DNA of 64,000 nucleotides from positions 62,001 through 126,000 of the forward strand of contig DYQY01000005.1 in assembly GCA_020719045.1 (NCBI GenBank). Direction: 5' to 3'. The translations under genes were made by a program, and so were the position numbers. This DNA is from Candidatus Termititenax sp. GTDB taxonomy: Bacteria > Margulisbacteria > Riflemargulisbacteria > GWF2-35-9 > DYQY01. The first letter of the stretch is position 1. Each line of letters begins with the position of its first letter. Positions 27,268 through 36,711 of this stretch are shown in pieces. The notes beneath the pieces were generated by a model. The model worked only from the letters and a program-made list of their open reading frames with translations. It made no database searches and had not been told where the DNA came from.

Positions 27268-29292
27268 ATGAATTATTTATTAGAAGTTGGTACAGAAGAA
27301 GTCCCTGCAAGGTTTTTACAAAGTTTGATGGCTGATTTGGTTGAAAATGTAACCAAGAGGCTTGATGGTATTACTTTTTCTGAGATTGAAACCTTTGTTA
27401 CTTACAGAAGATTAGCATTTATTATAAAAGGGCTATCTAAAGAGCAAGCGTCAAAAGATGAAGAGATTAAGGGACCTCCTGAGAAAGTTGCAGTAAACTC
27501 CGATAGTAGTTATACCAAAGCTGGAGAAGGTTTCATGAAGAAGTTTGGTGTAACTGAAGGAGTTGTCCGTGACGGTTACTTATATGTAAGAGTTTTCGAA
27601 AAAGGCAAGCTCACTAAAGATGTATTAGCAAATATTGTACAGGACTCGCTCTCAGCTTTATATTTACCAGTTGCGATGAAGTGGGGTAATGAGAAGCAGA
27701 AGTTTTATCGTCCTGTTCATTGGATAGTTTCTTTACTTGATGATAAAGTTTTGCCATTAGAGTTTGCAGGGATTAAAGCAGGAAATATTTCCAGAGGTCA
27801 TCGTTCTTTAGTGATAGGACAAGATATAGATGGAGTGGAACTTCCAATCGATTCAGATGCAAATTATGAAAATATTTTACAAAAAAATGGAGTTATTGCT
27901 AGTTTTAACAAGAGAAGAGACATAATAGTAGATAAGTTAGGTAAAGCAACAAGTAATGTTGTGTTGGATAAGCCTTTGCTTGATGAGGTTTGTGGGTTAG
28001 TTGAAGAACCTGTTATTTTACAAGGAGAATTTGAAGACGAATTCTTGCAAATACCGGACAGAATTTTGATAACTTCTATGCAGAAGCATCAGAAGTATTT
28101 TCCAGTTATTGAAGGTGGAAAATTAACACACAAATTTTTAATTATTGCTGATAATGTGAATGATAAGAATAGTAAAAATATCATAGCAGGGAATCAGAAA
28201 GTATTAAGAGCAAGACTATGTGATGCAAAGTTTTTTTATGAAGAAGATACAAAGTATGATTTTGCACATTTTAATGAAAAGTTAAAAACCATTATGTTTC
28301 AACAGAAGTTAGGAAGTATTTTTGATAAGGTTAAGAGAAATATTTTTGTGGCTGAGTTTATTTGTGACAAGATGGGGCTTGATGTTGCTACTAGAAAGAC
28401 AGTAACAACAGTCACTGAATATGCTAAAGCAGATTTATCTACAGGAATGGTGAATGAGTTTGCTGAACTGCAAGGGTATGTTGGACAGCAGTATGCTTTA
28501 AAGTGGGGCATTGATAAGCAGATAGCCGATGGAATATATGAGCATTACTTACCTGCATTTGCTGGTGATGTGTTGCCTAGTTCTTTAGTTTCATCAGTAG
28601 CATCAATATCAGACAAAGTTGAAACAATAGTTGGTCAATTTGTTATTGGGAAAATTCCTTCTGGTTCTCAGGACCCTTTTGGACTTAGACGTCAAGCAAA
28701 CGGAATTGTAAGAATATTTTTTGAACAAGATTATTTCACTTTTTCATTGAAAGATTTAATTTGTTTTACGACTAGTTTATATAAGGATTTTGAAGTAACA
28801 AAAGATACAGAAGGTAAGATATATGATTTCTTTGAGCAAAGAATAGAACAGTATTTAAAGGATAAGGAAGTATCTATTGATGTCATTGGGGCAATCAAGA
28901 CCTTTGATATTATTTTACTTAAGAAAAGAGAAGTATTTATTTCTGGTTTATGTAAATTAGATAAAAAGAAATATATTTTGGAGGCTATTGTTAGAGTATT
29001 GAATATTACAAAAGATACAAAGCTAGAAGGATTAAAAATAGTAGACCCGTTCTTATTTGAAGATGCTTCAGAGCGAGCATTATATGACACCTTTAAGAAG
29101 TTAACTAAAACAGATAGGACTTGGGACGCAAGTCTATATAAAGAATGGGAAGTTTTAGCCAAAGCCGTTAGTGAATTTTTTGAAGCTGTAATGGTTATGG
29201 TTGATGATGAGAAAATTAAAAACAATAGACTAAGTCTTTTATGTAATTTGAGAGATTACTTTGAGCAATTTGGAGATATGAAGCTCTTATAG
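27268..29292 (+). CDS. glyS: Glycine-tRNA ligase beta subunit
   Basis: Beta subunit of the bacterial alpha2beta2 glycyl-tRNA synthetase; provides tRNA recognition. The 674 residues are close to the usual 690. Family motifs are LEVGTEEVPARF at the N-terminus, KGPPEKVA-type region, the HRSL and FLIIADN segments, and GSQDPFGLRRQANGI (about residue 468), followed by a DALR-like C-terminal domain. The alpha subunit gene glyQ is about 12 kb away on the other strand, whereas the two are usually adjacent. The 3' end overlaps the converging deaminase gene by six bases. Confidence 0.95.
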   Translation: MNYLLEVGTEEVPARFLQSLMADLVENVTKRLDGITFSEIETFVTYRRLAFIIKGLSKEQASKDEEIKGPPEKVAVNSDSSYTKAGEGFMKKFGVTEGVVRDGYLYVRVFEKGKLTKDVLANIVQDSLSALYLPVAMKWGNEKQKFYRPVHWIVSLLDDKVLPLEFAGIKAGNISRGHRSLVIGQDIDGVELPIDSDANYENILQKNGVIASFNKRRDIIVDKLGKATSNVVLDKPLLDEVCGLVEEPVILQGEFEDEFLQIPDRILITSMQKHQKYFPVIEGGKLTHKFLIIADNVNDKNSKNIIAGNQKVLRARLCDAKFFYEEDTKYDFAHFNEKLKTIMFQQKLGSIFDKVKRNIFVAEFICDKMGLDVATRKTVTTVTEYAKADLSTGMVNEFAELQGYVGQQYALKWGIDKQIADGIYEHYLPAFAGDVLPSSLVSSVASISDKVETIVGQFVIGKIPSGSQDPFGLRRQANGIVRIFFEQDYFTFSLKDLICFTTSLYKDFEVTKDTEGKIYDFFEQRIEQYLKDKEVSIDVIGAIKTFDIILLKKREVFISGLCKLDKKKYILEAIVRVLNITKDTKLEGLKIVDPFLFEDASERALYDTFKKLTKTDRTWDASLYKEWEVLAKAVSEFFEAVMVMVDDEKIKNNRLSLLCNLRDYFEQFGDMKLL

Positions 29293-30210
29293 TCCTAATC
29301 TGTCTCTGAAGTCTTGTGGTAGAGCTTCAAAAGGTTTTTGTCTAGCTCTTGATGTTCCTTGAGGATGTATTAGTTCGAATATAAGCTGATTAAATGATTG
29401 TGGTGTAAATTTAAGAGGAATCACCTCAATGCCAGCATTATGAAGAGTTTTTAGCGCTTTTTGATTATATTCCTTGGTTCCTGTTGCACTAGTAAAGTCT
29501 TCAGCATAATAGACTTTTTTCATTCCAGGTACTTTTGCTAATGCTTCAGCACAATGAATGCAAGGAAATAATGTGCAATATGCGCTCAACTCATCTTCTG
29601 GTTTTGTTTCCGGTAACCTACTTATGGCTGACCTTTCAGCACATGGTGACGGACATATTGGGAGGCTATCTTTTAGTATGCTTTTAACACTTGGTTTATC
29701 TAAATGATTATTGTGTAGTACCAGTTCAAATATCTTAGTGTTCCTAAACATTTCTTTTGCGCAATTCCCTTCATGCATGCAAGAATTTTGCCAATGCGGA
29801 GCACCATTGTAACCAATGCTTACAATGTCATGACCTTTGACGATAACTGCTCCTGTTTTTCTAGCATAACAAGATGCGCGCATGGATGCCATTAAGGCAA
29901 TGTTCATAAAATATTCTTCAAAGCTTGGTCTTTGATTAGCTGGAAATTTAAAAGTATTTTCTACAATAGCCGTAAGGTCTTCAATGTCAAATTCAGTTGA
30001 GGAGTATATTTTATTAGCTTCAAGATTAATGAATCTAGTTGCTGTCGCAAGATGGGAGACAATAAATGCTATGTTATCCATTTGTTTTTGAGTGTCCCCT
30101 GGGAATAGACGTTGTATGCTTTGCACCATTTTGTCATAGGCGGAAAACATATCAGCAAGGACATTCCTTGCATTTAGAATAGCTATTATTTTATTTTTTA
30201 TATAACTCAT
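29287..30210 (-). CDS. Zinc-dependent deaminase, dCMP/cytidine deaminase superfamily
   Basis: A 307-residue protein with an extra N-terminal helical region (about residues 1-105) and a deaminase domain. CYARKTGAVIVKGHDIVSIGYNGAP (seen as ARKTGAVIV and SIGYNGAP) is typical of dCMP deaminase/ComEB. The zinc site reads PCAERSAI and FPCIHCAEAL: the first ligand is Cys-Ala-Glu, as in cytidine deaminases, where dCMP deaminases have His-Ala-Glu. It may act on dCMP or another nucleotide. It lies 56 bases downstream of murB and could be the last gene of the mur cluster. Confidence 0.8.
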   Translation of the reverse strand: MSYIKNKIIAILNARNVLADMFSAYDKMVQSIQRLFPGDTQKQMDNIAFIVSHLATATRFINLEANKIYSSTEFDIEDLTAIVENTFKFPANQRPSFEEYFMNIALMASMRASCYARKTGAVIVKGHDIVSIGYNGAPHWQNSCMHEGNCAKEMFRNTKIFELVLHNNHLDKPSVKSILKDSLPICPSPCAERSAISRLPETKPEDELSAYCTLFPCIHCAEALAKVPGMKKVYYAEDFTSATGTKEYNQKALKTLHNAGIEVIPLKFTPQSFNQLIFELIHPQGTSRARQKPFEALPQDFRDRLGL

Positions 30211-30266
30211 GTTATTAAAATATCGAATGTAATATCTGAAAATTTCAGGTATTTTGTTTTTTAGTT

Positions 30267-31094
30267 TTAATAAACGACTATTTCCGGTATTAGCGTAATA
30301 TTCTTTTTCGTTGTTACTGTTGTTTGAATAAGAGTAAGAAGCTCAATGAAGTCTTCACTTTGTGATTCTTTGTTACAAACAATGACGTTGGCATGTGACT
30401 CACATACCATTACCGTCTTATGAGCATATCCTTTAAATCCGCAGTCATCTATTAATTTACCTGCAGATAGACCAGGTGGGTTTTTAAAGATACTCCCGAG
30501 GGTATAAGCAAGAGGGTAGGATGATTCTCTTTTTAACTTAAATGAATCACAGGTGGCTTTAATGTCTATTTGGTGAATGGTCTCAAGTTGAAGTAAAGCA
30601 GAGGTGATTATCAGCTCATTTGTTTTAAAGATGGAGTCTCTATATCCGAACGCGCAGTCCTCTTTTGTTAGTGTAATAGTTTTTTTGTTTTTCAGATCAA
30701 AGCAGTGCACTTCAAGTATTAATTCGCTAATGGTTTTCTCATAAGCGCCAAAGTTTTGATAAATAGCTCCACCAAGAGTTGTTGGTATAGGATAGGTAAA
30801 CTCAAGCCCCCCCAGATTAAGGGGTTTAAGCGAATTTATCAGGTTTGGTAACAGTACGCCAGTTTCAGCAAGAACAGTTTTTCCTCTAATATCAAACTTA
30901 GTAAGCTTTTTAAGAGACACAATTTGGCTTTTTTGTTTATTAACAAAAATAGTATTAGTACCATTGCCTAGAATAAAAGCATTATTCTCTAATTCATATA
31001 AGTCAGAAACGTTTTCTGGAAATAGAACAGTGTAGTTATGACCATTGCAGTGTGACGAGCTGAGTTCCTTAGCATTAGTATTGCTAATAATCAT
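30267..31094 (-). CDS. murB: UDP-N-acetylenolpyruvoylglucosamine reductase
   Basis: FAD enzyme that makes UDP-N-acetylmuramate, an early step of peptidoglycan synthesis. The 275-residue protein has the FAD-binding loop LGNGTNTIF (about residue 42), PIPTTLGGAIYQNFGAY, the catalytic Ser in LGSIFKNPPG (about residue 199), and the final Glu in LIPEIVV. It is a compact MurB, shorter at the N-terminus than most. Its ATG directly follows the murC stop codon. Confidence 0.93.
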   Translation of the reverse strand: MIISNTNAKELSSSHCNGHNYTVLFPENVSDLYELENNAFILGNGTNTIFVNKQKSQIVSLKKLTKFDIRGKTVLAETGVLLPNLINSLKPLNLGGLEFTYPIPTTLGGAIYQNFGAYEKTISELILEVHCFDLKNKKTITLTKEDCAFGYRDSIFKTNELIITSALLQLETIHQIDIKATCDSFKLKRESSYPLAYTLGSIFKNPPGLSAGKLIDDCGFKGYAHKTVMVCESHANVIVCNKESQSEDFIELLTLIQTTVTTKKNITLIPEIVVY

Positions 31095-32471
31095 TTATGC
31101 TTCTTCTTTTTGCATATTCAGGAGTTGTACTATTTCTTTAGATACAAAGGTAACATCTCCTGCTCCCAAGGTTATTATTAAGTCGCCAGGTTTTGCTATT
31201 TCTGATGCTTTGGTTGCGATGTTGCTAACTTGAGGTATAAATTCGGCTTTGTTTTTTTCAAACATTGGAAGGATGTCTTTGGCTTTAATCGGTCCAGGTT
31301 CTTCACCAGCTGCATATACTTCTGTAAAGAATACTTTATCAGCTATGGATAGTGCAGAAACAAAGTCTTTGTAGAAGGCAGTAAACCTAGAGTATCTGTG
31401 TGGCTGAAAAATGGCTATAATTCTTCTGTTGTATTCTTTGGCAGCCTCGAGTGTGGATTTAATTTCTGTTGGATGATGAGCATAGTCATCAAAGATCATA
31501 ATATCGTTTACTTCACCAGCTTTATGAAACCTTCGACTAGCTCCTTCGAATGATTTAAATGAATTAACAATCTCATTATAAGGAAGATTAAAGTGTAAGG
31601 CTAACGCAAACACGGTTAAACAATTTTCTATATTATGTTTTCCAGGTATTTTAAGTTTTATTTGTGAAGCAATTAGTTCATCATTTATATAGACATCAAA
31701 TGAACTTCTTCCGTTATTTTGACTTAAGTTTCTTGCTTGAACTATATTGCTTGTATTAAATCCATAGGTAATAACTTTCTTTCCTTTTGTATTGAGCTTT
31801 TTGATGTTTTTATCATCACCATTTAGAATCAGAAGATTATTGGTTTTATCTAGTCTTTGAATAAAGCTGTTAAAAGTATTTAGGATGTCATCTAAATCAC
31901 TAAACTGATCCATGTGTTCTTCTTCAATGTTAGTTATTACTATTATGGTTGGATTTAGAAAAAGAAAGGATCTATCACTTTCGTCTGCTTCAGCCACACA
32001 GAAGTCCTTCTGCCCGAATTGAGAGGCGATATTTGTATTTTTTAGGGCTGCCCCAATGATGTAGGTAGGTTTTCTTCCTATGTTGCAAAGATAGTGAGAG
32101 ATAAAGCTAGTTACTGTTGTTTTGCCGTGTGTACCTGCAACAGCGAGACGTATATTGTGTTGATCCATTATATATGAAAGTAGTTCTGCTCTTTTTAGAA
32201 TAGGTATTCTTTGGTTAACTGCTTCTTTTAGCTCAACATTGTTTGGTTTGATTGCTGATGAGATTACAACAACCTCTGCAAGCCTTATGTTACTAGGCGT
32301 GTGACCATAGAAAATCTGAGCACCTTTTTCCTTTAATAGTAAAGTGTAGATATTTTCCTTCATGTCACTTCCAGAAACAGTGTATCCCATGTCAACTAAA
32401 ACAGATGCAAGTGGGTTCATTCCTGTCCCACCGATTCCTATAAAATGAATGTTTTTATTTTCTAATATCAT
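31095..32471 (-). CDS. murC: UDP-N-acetylmuramate-L-alanine ligase
   Basis: Adds L-Ala to UDP-MurNAc. The 458-residue protein is full length: the N-terminal Rossmann GIGGTGMNPLA (about residue 12), the P-loop AGTHGKTTVTSF (about residue 112), IEEEHMDQF, and the C-terminal FDDYAHHPTEI segment (about residue 335). It overlaps murG by four bases and abuts murB. Confidence 0.97.
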   Translation of the reverse strand: MILENKNIHFIGIGGTGMNPLASVLVDMGYTVSGSDMKENIYTLLLKEKGAQIFYGHTPSNIRLAEVVVISSAIKPNNVELKEAVNQRIPILKRAELLSYIMDQHNIRLAVAGTHGKTTVTSFISHYLCNIGRKPTYIIGAALKNTNIASQFGQKDFCVAEADESDRSFLFLNPTIIVITNIEEEHMDQFSDLDDILNTFNSFIQRLDKTNNLLILNGDDKNIKKLNTKGKKVITYGFNTSNIVQARNLSQNNGRSSFDVYINDELIASQIKLKIPGKHNIENCLTVFALALHFNLPYNEIVNSFKSFEGASRRFHKAGEVNDIMIFDDYAHHPTEIKSTLEAAKEYNRRIIAIFQPHRYSRFTAFYKDFVSALSIADKVFFTEVYAAGEEPGPIKAKDILPMFEKNKAEFIPQVSNIATKASEIAKPGDLIITLGAGDVTFVSKEIVQLLNMQKEEA

Positions 32472-33469
32472 AGATAGCCTAATCTTTTCAAAGTAGTAAT
32501 GATAATACTAGTTGCATTATTAGGCAATTTATTAAGTGCTGATTGGTACTTAATAATTGAGTCATTTAGTTTGTTAATAGCTTTTATGAAATTATCGTTG
32601 CTTAAATCTTTTTCAAGGAGCATTTCTCCTCCACCATTATCAACAACAAATTTTGCATTATATACTTGGTGGTTATCCATAGCAAAAGGATAAGGTATAT
32701 ATAACGTAGGAATGTTATTAGCTGTAAGCTCAGATATACTCATTGCTCCAGAGCGACTGATAGCAAGTTTAGTGGTTGAAAGTAGCTCTGGTATGTCATT
32801 TCTAAATGGATATAATTTAATAAATGTATTGTTTATTTTGTACAAGCTTTCCTTAACTTCAAGCGACTTAATCTTTGAAATAATTTCCTTATAGGTTTTT
32901 TCTCCAGTGAGCCAAACTATGTCTAATCCAAGTTTAGCAAGTTCATCAAGGTTGTTTGTGATGAGCTCATTTATTGATTTTGATCCTTGGCTTCCACCAA
33001 ATATTAATAGTTTACTTTTCTTGCCTGTGAGTGCTGGAGAGACTGGATTTCCAGAAAAGATAGTTTTCTTTTTAGAAAAAGAAGCTATTGGGTATCCTGT
33101 AAAGATTGTTTTTGCAAATTTAGCCAAGAATCTATTTGTTCTGCCAGGTATACTATTTTGTTCCAGAAGTATAATCGGAATCCCAAGTGAAATACCAGCG
33201 ATTCCAACTGGTAGAGTTACATAACCTCCAGTAGAGAATATAAACTTTGGTTTAAGTTTAGTTAAGATTTTGCGTGCTTGGAAGATACTTATAATTATAT
33301 TGATAATATTTCTTTTTAGAGACGGGATACAGATGAAGTCATATTGTTTAATCATTACCTTCTCAAGTCTATCTCCACCAATAAAGCAAATTTCTTCATT
33401 AATTTCTTTAGCAATATTAAGAGCAGGAGAGATGTGCCCTCCAGTTCCGCCGCAAGTAAATACTATCAT
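32468..33469 (-). CDS. murG: Lipid II synthase (UDP-GlcNAc transferase) MurG
   Basis: Transfers GlcNAc to lipid I on the inner face of the cytoplasmic membrane. The 333-residue GT28 protein begins FTCGGTGGHISPALNIA, has LLEQNSIPGRTNR, IFGGSQGSKSIN (about residue 177) and the donor-binding SRSGAMSISEL with PYPFAMDNHQ (about residue 270). It is slightly shorter than typical (about 355). Confidence 0.95.
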   Translation of the reverse strand: MIVFTCGGTGGHISPALNIAKEINEEICFIGGDRLEKVMIKQYDFICIPSLKRNIINIIISIFQARKILTKLKPKFIFSTGGYVTLPVGIAGISLGIPIILLEQNSIPGRTNRFLAKFAKTIFTGYPIASFSKKKTIFSGNPVSPALTGKKSKLLIFGGSQGSKSINELITNNLDELAKLGLDIVWLTGEKTYKEIISKIKSLEVKESLYKINNTFIKLYPFRNDIPELLSTTKLAISRSGAMSISELTANNIPTLYIPYPFAMDNHQVYNAKFVVDNGGGEMLLEKDLSNDNFIKAINKLNDSIIKYQSALNKLPNNATSIIITTLKRLGYL

Positions 33470-34603
33470 TTATAAAACCCTTTCTTGGTATCTTGATGCG
33501 TTCATTATTATACCAGTCATTGCTAATGCCATAATTATAGATGTTCCTCCAAAGCTAATAAATGGAAGTGTTATTCCTTTGGTTGGAGCAAGATTTATCG
33601 CAACAGCAATATTAAAGACAGATTGAAATGATAACCATCCTGTTATCCCAACAATTAATAGCTTGGAGTATAGGTTTGTTTGTCGTATGGCAACAAAAAA
33701 ACATTTGATATAAAACAGTGTCATTGGAAGTATAAATATTAGGATAGTAAATACAAAGCCTAATTCCTCGCAAATTATAGCAAAAATGAAGTCTGTATAC
33801 TGCTGTGTTAAGTAGAAGAATTTTTGTCTGGATTGTCCGAAGCCAAGGCCAAATAATCCGCCAGAGCCAACTGCTATCATCGATTGAATAACATGGAATC
33901 CTTTTCCGTATTTATCAGCCCAAGGATTAAGAAATCCTTGTACTCTAGCAAGCTGATAAGGCATAGCCAGTATACTAAGGGCAAGAACTCCGAAGGCTGA
34001 ACCAAGCATTCCTAAAAGCCATTCTTTACGTAAACGAAAAATAAATAGTTGCATTATAAAAACACCTCCAATAATCATTGTTGTTCCAAGGTCTGGTTGA
34101 GTAAGAACAACAGCTGCAGAAAAACCAATTATTCCAATAAGAATAAAGAATGTTTTATAGTTGTCGTTTATTGTGCTCTTAAACTTGTCTAAGTAATCAG
34201 CGGTAACAAGTAGTGTCGCAAATTTTACAAATTCAGATGGCTGAACAGTTATTCCAAGGAAGCCAATCCATCGTGTGGAACCGCCAACGGTTATTCCTAT
34301 TCCAGGTATATGGGTAAGCCCTGTTAAGAAGAGAGACCCTCCTAAGATTAACCATGAAAATCTTCGAAAGAATTGGTGAGGGATGATGTAGGTAATTAGA
34401 AATGCAATTATTCCAAGAAATATATAGATAAAGTGTCTAATAACAAAGTGGAAGCTATTGTTAAATTCTTGGTAACCAATAACATTTGATGAACTCATAA
34501 TCATTATGATTCCAAATATTACTAGCCAGCCAGCCAGTATTAGTATTTTGAAGTCAGGTTTACTAGTTGTTGGGAATTGTTGATACAATTTGCTTATATT
34601 CAT
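33470..34603 (-). CDS. ftsW: Peptidoglycan glycosyltransferase FtsW (SEDS family)
   Basis: Polymerises lipid II at the septum. ATG at 34603 is preferred: it has GAGGA eight bases upstream and begins a normal FtsW N-terminus; an in-frame ATG at 34645 lies deeper inside murD. The 377 residues include about ten membrane helices, the STRWIGFLGITVQPSEFVK motif (residues about 100-118), LTQPDLGTTM, the catalytic-region GKGFHVIQSMIAVGSGGLFG, and C-terminal LPFISFGGTSII. It overlaps the 3' end of murD by 41 bases. Confidence 0.95.
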   Translation of the reverse strand: MNISKLYQQFPTTSKPDFKILILAGWLVIFGIIMIMSSSNVIGYQEFNNSFHFVIRHFIYIFLGIIAFLITYIIPHQFFRRFSWLILGGSLFLTGLTHIPGIGITVGGSTRWIGFLGITVQPSEFVKFATLLVTADYLDKFKSTINDNYKTFFILIGIIGFSAAVVLTQPDLGTTMIIGGVFIMQLFIFRLRKEWLLGMLGSAFGVLALSILAMPYQLARVQGFLNPWADKYGKGFHVIQSMIAVGSGGLFGLGFGQSRQKFFYLTQQYTDFIFAIICEELGFVFTILIFILPMTLFYIKCFFVAIRQTNLYSKLLIVGITGWLSFQSVFNIAVAINLAPTKGITLPFISFGGTSIIMALAMTGIIMNASRYQERVL

Positions 34604-35783
34604 GGCCGCGTTCCTCGAAGTTTTTGTACATATCAAAACTTGCACAAGCTGGGGAGAGCAGTACTACGTCTCCGCTATTTACTTTACTATAAGCCAACTT
34701 AATTGCTTCTTCAAGATTATAGGTTTTACCTAACATCAGCGGTGAATCAGAGAGTGCTTCATAAAAGAAGTCTCTAGCACCACCGAAAGCAATGCATCTA
34801 ACATTGTTTTTTCTTATTAAGCTAAACATCTGCTCGTAAGAAACAGATTTCTTCTCTCCACCTAGAAGCAGGATGGTTTTTTCTCCTGGTATTGAGTTAA
34901 GTGCAGCAATTGTTGAGTCTGGGTTAGTGGCCTTTGAGTCATTAATAAACTCAACACCATTAAGTGTTCTTACTTTTTCTAGCCTATGTGGATATGCTTT
35001 TATGTTGCGTATTTTTTCAATGGTAATAGAGTTTTTATCCATAATTAGTGAAGCATTTATCGCAGCAGATAGGTTTTCTTGGTTATGTTCGCCTAGCAGA
35101 GGCGATTCTTTTAATAAATAAGCAATCTCATCTCGTTTATGGATATCAATTAAGTTCGCAGCTATCTTATTTTTTGATAAGAAGTCCATGGTAAAAGTAT
35201 CTTTGCTGTTGTAAATAAAGTAATCTTTGTTTGTTAGTAAATGTAAGACTTTTAGCTTGATTCTTGCGTATTCTTCCATAGTACCGTGTCTTTCAAGATG
35301 GTCTTCAGTGATATTCATTAATATGTATACCTCAGGTTTAAAAGTTGGAGACATCTCTAGTTGGTAGCTTGATGCTTCGAGAGAAATCATTTTTGGAACC
35401 TTGGTAGGATTGTTTGATACAAACTCTATTAGTGGCACCCCAATGTTTCCAGCAGATGGTATGTTTAGTAGCTGAGAAATAACGTCAGTAGTAGTAGTTT
35501 TGCCATTTGTTCCAGTGATAGTAATTATTTTAGGTGGATTCTTAAAATACTGGAAAAGCAAATAGGCTAATTCCATCTCGCTTATTACTGGCGCTGTGAT
35601 TCCTAATGTATATTTTTTTGGGTCAAGACCAGGAGAGATAATCACAAGGTCAGTATTTGCAGTATCGGTTGTGATTTCAAATAGGGCTAATTCATTTAGT
35701 TTGTTAAGTACAGATTTCGCTGTTTTGCCTTCCCCTAAAACGGTGATTTTTTTAATGGAGGATATGTCGAGATGTTTAACCAA
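34563..35783 (-). CDS. murD: UDP-N-acetylmuramoylalanine-D-glutamate ligase
   Basis: Adds D-Glu to UDP-MurNAc-L-Ala. The 406-residue protein is about 40 shorter than usual. The P-loop ITGTNGKTTTTDV is at about residue 88, with MNITEDHLERHGTMEEY, NDSKATNPDS (about residue 270), LLGGEKKS and LLSPACASFDMYKNFEERG near the C-terminus. It overlaps mraY by eight bases. Confidence 0.95.
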   Translation of the reverse strand: MVKHLDISSIKKITVLGEGKTAKSVLNKLNELALFEITTDTANTDLVIISPGLDPKKYTLGITAPVISEMELAYLLFQYFKNPPKIITITGTNGKTTTTDVISQLLNIPSAGNIGVPLIEFVSNNPTKVPKMISLEASSYQLEMSPTFKPEVYILMNITEDHLERHGTMEEYARIKLKVLHLLTNKDYFIYNSKDTFTMDFLSKNKIAANLIDIHKRDEIAYLLKESPLLGEHNQENLSAAINASLIMDKNSITIEKIRNIKAYPHRLEKVRTLNGVEFINDSKATNPDSTIAALNSIPGEKTILLLGGEKKSVSYEQMFSLIRKNNVRCIAFGGARDFFYEALSDSPLMLGKTYNLEEAIKLAYSKVNSGDVVLLSPACASFDMYKNFEERGHEYKQIVSTIPNN

Positions 35784-36711
35784 TTTTGATCGCTATTATT
35801 AACATGATTATGCTGACAATCCAGAACCTTAAAACTACTTTGTTTTCTGACCAGCCACAAAGCTCAAAATGATGATGAATAGGTGACATTTTGAAAATTC
35901 TTTTGCCTTTAGTAATCTTAAAATAACTTACCTGAAGAATAACTGAGAGTGTTTCTATAATAAAAATTAAACCAAGCGGTATAAGTAGTAATTCTTTATG
36001 AAGAAGAATGGCAATACCAGCAAGAATAGCCCCTAGCGATAAGGACCCTGTGTCGCCCATAAATATTCTGGCAGGATTAAGGTTAAACCAGAGGAATCCT
36101 AGTAGTGAGCCTATCATGATTAGGATAAATACAAGGATTGTAATGTTAGTGCTAACAAAGGCAAAATAAGCAAACCCCACTAGTGAAATAATTGTAGTTC
36201 CTGTAGCTAATCCGTCTAGTCCATCTGTTAAGTTGACTGCATTTGATGTGCCAACAATCATGAAGATAATGAACGTGTAGTAAATAATAGGAGGAAGGAA
36301 GTTGAGTGTTCCTTGGATAAATACAAAATTATTTGATACAGCAAGTATTCCTGCAAAGATGCTAGCAAAAGCAATCTGTAGAATAAGTTTTACTTTAGCA
36401 GTCATGCCTTTGTTGTGTCTTTTTCTTATTTTAGCTGAATCATCAATTATTCCGATTAAGGCATAGGAGACTAATAGGAACGTTAACATAAGGATATTAA
36501 AGTCAACTGCTGAATGAAAGATTGCTAGCGAAGCAAGTCCGCTTATTAGGATAGCTAACCCACCCATAGTTGGTGTGCCTTCTTTTACCATATGTGTTTC
36601 TGGTGCATCTTTTAATACATATTGTTTCATTTTTGCTTGTTTAAGAATATTGATAAGAATATTTGTTAAAAATAAAGAGAGGACGAAAGAAGCTAGTAAT
36701 ATATTAGTCAT
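35776..36711 (-). CDS. mraY: Phospho-N-acetylmuramoyl-pentapeptide transferase
   Basis: Integral membrane enzyme that makes lipid I from UDP-MurNAc-pentapeptide and undecaprenyl phosphate. The 311-residue protein has GTPTMGGLAIL, GIIDDSAKIRKRHNKGMTAK, the catalytic NAVNLTDGLDGLATG, FMGDTGSLSLGA and the family-defining MSPIHHHFEL (about residue 280), within about ten helices. Confidence 0.97.
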   Translation of the reverse strand: MTNILLASFVLSLFLTNILINILKQAKMKQYVLKDAPETHMVKEGTPTMGGLAILISGLASLAIFHSAVDFNILMLTFLLVSYALIGIIDDSAKIRKRHNKGMTAKVKLILQIAFASIFAGILAVSNNFVFIQGTLNFLPPIIYYTFIIFMIVGTSNAVNLTDGLDGLATGTTIISLVGFAYFAFVSTNITILVFILIMIGSLLGFLWFNLNPARIFMGDTGSLSLGAILAGIAILLHKELLLIPLGLIFIIETLSVILQVSYFKITKGKRIFKMSPIHHHFELCGWSENKVVLRFWIVSIIMLIIAIKIG

